Below, in pieces: positions 62,954-64,000 of a stretch of DNA of 64,000 bases. Each line of letters starts with the position of its first letter. Position 1 is the stretch's first letter. This stretch comes from Polaribacter filamentus. GTDB taxonomy: Bacteria > Bacteroidota > Bacteroidia > Flavobacteriales > Flavobacteriaceae. The stretch is taken from assembly GCF_002943715.1 (NCBI RefSeq), contig NZ_MQUA01000014.1:1-64000 (forward strand), given 5' to 3'. The notes below the pieces were generated by a model. That model saw nothing but the letters and a program-made list of their open reading frames with translations, was not told the origin of the DNA and searched no databases. A program made the translations under genes and the position numbers.

Positions 62954-63054
62954 AGTAAATTTTTTAAAAGTTAATAATAAATCTATGTAAAGATACTGAA
63001 TTTTAATAGTTATCTATATGACGTATTTTGTTAAAAATGTTACATTCTTACTAA

Positions 63055-63092
63055 AGAAAACCCTGTATAAAGATTTTTATACAGGGTTTTCT
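63055..63092 (-). terminator. Terminator after the leftward gltX unit
   Basis: AAAACCCTGTATAA pairs with TTATACAGGGTTTT across AGATTT (63057-63090). It lies 50 bp beyond the stop of the hypothetical gene. Confidence 0.82.
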
Positions 63093-63142
63093 TTATTTTT
63101 TTTGATTTAATTATTTTTCTTCTGGTTTTGTAAAATTTTTAT

Positions 63143-63658
63143 TTAATTTTTATTATACTTAATCCACTTTCTATATTGTTTTTCAGAAATAATACTCTTC
63201 ATATTTGCATCTAATTTTTTATCTTCTTCTTTAAGAGTATTACTAATTGGCTCCAAGTTATCGTTCATTTTTTTGACAACCTCTGGTTGCTGAGAAAAGT
63301 CACCACTTTTCATAGAAATTTTTTGAAAATTTTCTACCATTTCTTTGGTACTTCTTAGTAAAAAACTATTTATTCTGGTAATACCTTTAACATCTTTATT
63401 ATATGCAGTTAAAGTTTTAGAAAATAATTGTCCTGCGTCGGATGTTAATTTTATACTTGATTTTTTAGCAGCTTTTTCAATATCGTACACTACAATTCCC
63501 AAGTATTTTTCAACTTCAAAATTTGGTTCTGGTGCTTTTTGTTGTGTCTGTGATATATCTCCTTGACGCTGCCCTTGCCCATTTCTTTGTCCGTTTCTAA
63601 ATTGTGCTTCAGCTGCAAATGCACAACACAAAACAATAAGTAAAATAAGTTTTTTCAT
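63143..63658 (-). CDS. Secreted hypothetical protein downstream of gltX (171 aa)
   Basis: A Sec signal peptide (MKKLILLIVLCCAFAAEAQ) is followed by a low-complexity stretch rich in Q, G, R and N (FRNGQRNGQGQRQGD), then a helical domain from about residue 45 (VEKYLGIVVYDIEKAAKK, MVENFQKISMKSGD, EKQYRKWIKYN). I do not recognise a named family. It begins 2 bp after the gltX stop, so it is cotranscribed, with a terminator beyond. Confidence 0.68.
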   Translation of the reverse strand: MKKLILLIVLCCAFAAEAQFRNGQRNGQGQRQGDISQTQQKAPEPNFEVEKYLGIVVYDIEKAAKKSSIKLTSDAGQLFSKTLTAYNKDVKGITRINSFLLRSTKEMVENFQKISMKSGDFSQQPEVVKKMNDNLEPISNTLKEEDKKLDANMKSIISEKQYRKWIKYNKN

Positions 63659-63660
63659 GA

Positions 63661-64000
63661 TTACATGTTTTTTATTGCGTTTTCTATTCTTTTAATACTC
63701 TCTTCTTTGCCAATCATTTCTATAATATCAAACAAATGCGGTCCTTTTAAAGCGCCTACTAAACTTAAACGCAAAGGTTGCATTACTTGACCAAAACCAA
63801 TTTCCTTGGTGGTAATCCATTCTTTAATTTCCTTTTCAGTATTTGCAGATGAAAAGTCTTCAATTTTAGAAATAACAGCAATTAATTGATGCATAATTTC
63901 TGATGTATTTTCTTTCCAGTTTTTCTTTGACGCTTTCTCATCAAATGTTGTTGGTGCTTCAAAAAAGAAGCTGGATAATTCCCAAAAATCAGCAACAAAA
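63661..64000 (-). CDS. gltX: Glutamyl-tRNA synthetase, C-terminal part, runs off the window
   Basis: The minus strand is open from the right edge to the TAA at 63661. It encodes the anticodon-binding C-terminus of GluRS: FVADFWELSSFFFEAP at the edge, KNWKENTSEIMHQL, KEWITTKEIGFGQVMQPLRLSLVGALKGPHLFDII (key part MQPLRLSLVG), and IGKEESIKRI. The MRLSL-like strand and G-x-x-x-GP pattern are typical of the GluRS C-terminal domain. The catalytic part lies outside the window, so identity rests on about 112 residues. Confidence 0.85.
   Translation of the reverse strand, partial: FVADFWELSSFFFEAPTTFDEKASKKNWKENTSEIMHQLIAVISKIEDFSSANTEKEIKEWITTKEIGFGQVMQPLRLSLVGALKGPHLFDIIEMIGKEESIKRIENAIKNM

Noticed and set aside
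1-64000. tRNA, rRNA, CRISPR array, prophage or intact insertion sequence
   Set aside because: None was recognised: no regularly spaced repeats, no cloverleaf with a CCA-adjacent acceptor stem, and no transposase or integrase-like protein.

Overview
The window looks like chromosome from a member of the Bacteroidota, most likely a marine Flavobacteriaceae (Polaribacter/Tenacibaculum-like). The evidence is a very AT-rich, densely coded sequence, many Bacteroidota-type families (DUF4296, DUF4271, GIN domain, FecR/TonB receptor sets, NodT-type outer membrane factor, LytS/LytTR pairs), weak ribosome binding sites, and exact TAnnTTTG -7 boxes. No tRNA, rRNA, CRISPR array, phage or intact insertion sequence was seen. 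Most of it is a housekeeping backbone with short accessory islands.

Layout. 1-2.4 kb: 3' part of a small ECF sigma/lipoprotein cluster, then a LuxE-like acyl-activating protein. 2.4-2.85 kb: a secreted YHS-domain gene with a frameshift in its signal peptide. 2.9-10 kb: tyrS, an SDR epimerase, a DUF4296-dihydroorotase-GNAT-polyprenol-phosphate mannosyltransferase operon, and DUF4271 plus hemD. 10-17.7 kb: alpha/beta hydrolase, LysE-type exporter, two tandem glutamate dehydrogenases, and a 1010-aa receiver/PEP-synthase-like protein. 17.8-19.1 kb: pheS with a coupled small gene. 19.5-25.8 kb: an RND efflux operon (GbsR/MarR-type regulator with a frameshifted tail, adaptor, pump, outer membrane factor). 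26-34 kb: NhaC antiporter, LytS/LytTR system with a lipoprotein, flavin-binding protein, TerB-like protein, GlpD. 34-39.4 kb: a Kelch protein, the wreck of its paralogue, a PhoX-like lipoprotein with a collagen-like linker, and a di-heme peroxidase lipoprotein interrupted by an in-frame TAG. 39.5-48.9 kb: MFS transporter, ACT-domain protein, gpsA, flippase, esterase, dut, recA, aldose epimerase, rluE-type gene. 49-55.7 kb: an ECF sigma/FecR/TonB receptor set with a divergent group of surface proteins. 55.7-64 kb: GNAT, rpiB, an AT-rich kilobase with DnaA-box-like words, lipid kinase, RNase R, GIN protein, tatA, SPFH protein, and the C-terminal part of gltX.

Most notable. (1) Three copies of one element, GTAGGGTAAA-N10-GTTGTT, flank the sigma gene at 51.67 kb and point outward: two toward the divergent lipoprotein/metalloprotease/beta-barrel group, one toward FecR/TonB. 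The exact 10-bp spacing in all three suggests the promoter recognised by this sigma factor and so defines a candidate regulon. (2) Four genes are interrupted: the YHS gene (1-nt shift), the GbsR tail (1-nt shift), the peroxidase (in-frame TAG) and a Kelch-gene paralogue (two stops and truncation). (3) Unusual architectures include a receiver-PPDK_N protein without a visible swivel or catalytic domain, and tandem glutamate dehydrogenase paralogues.
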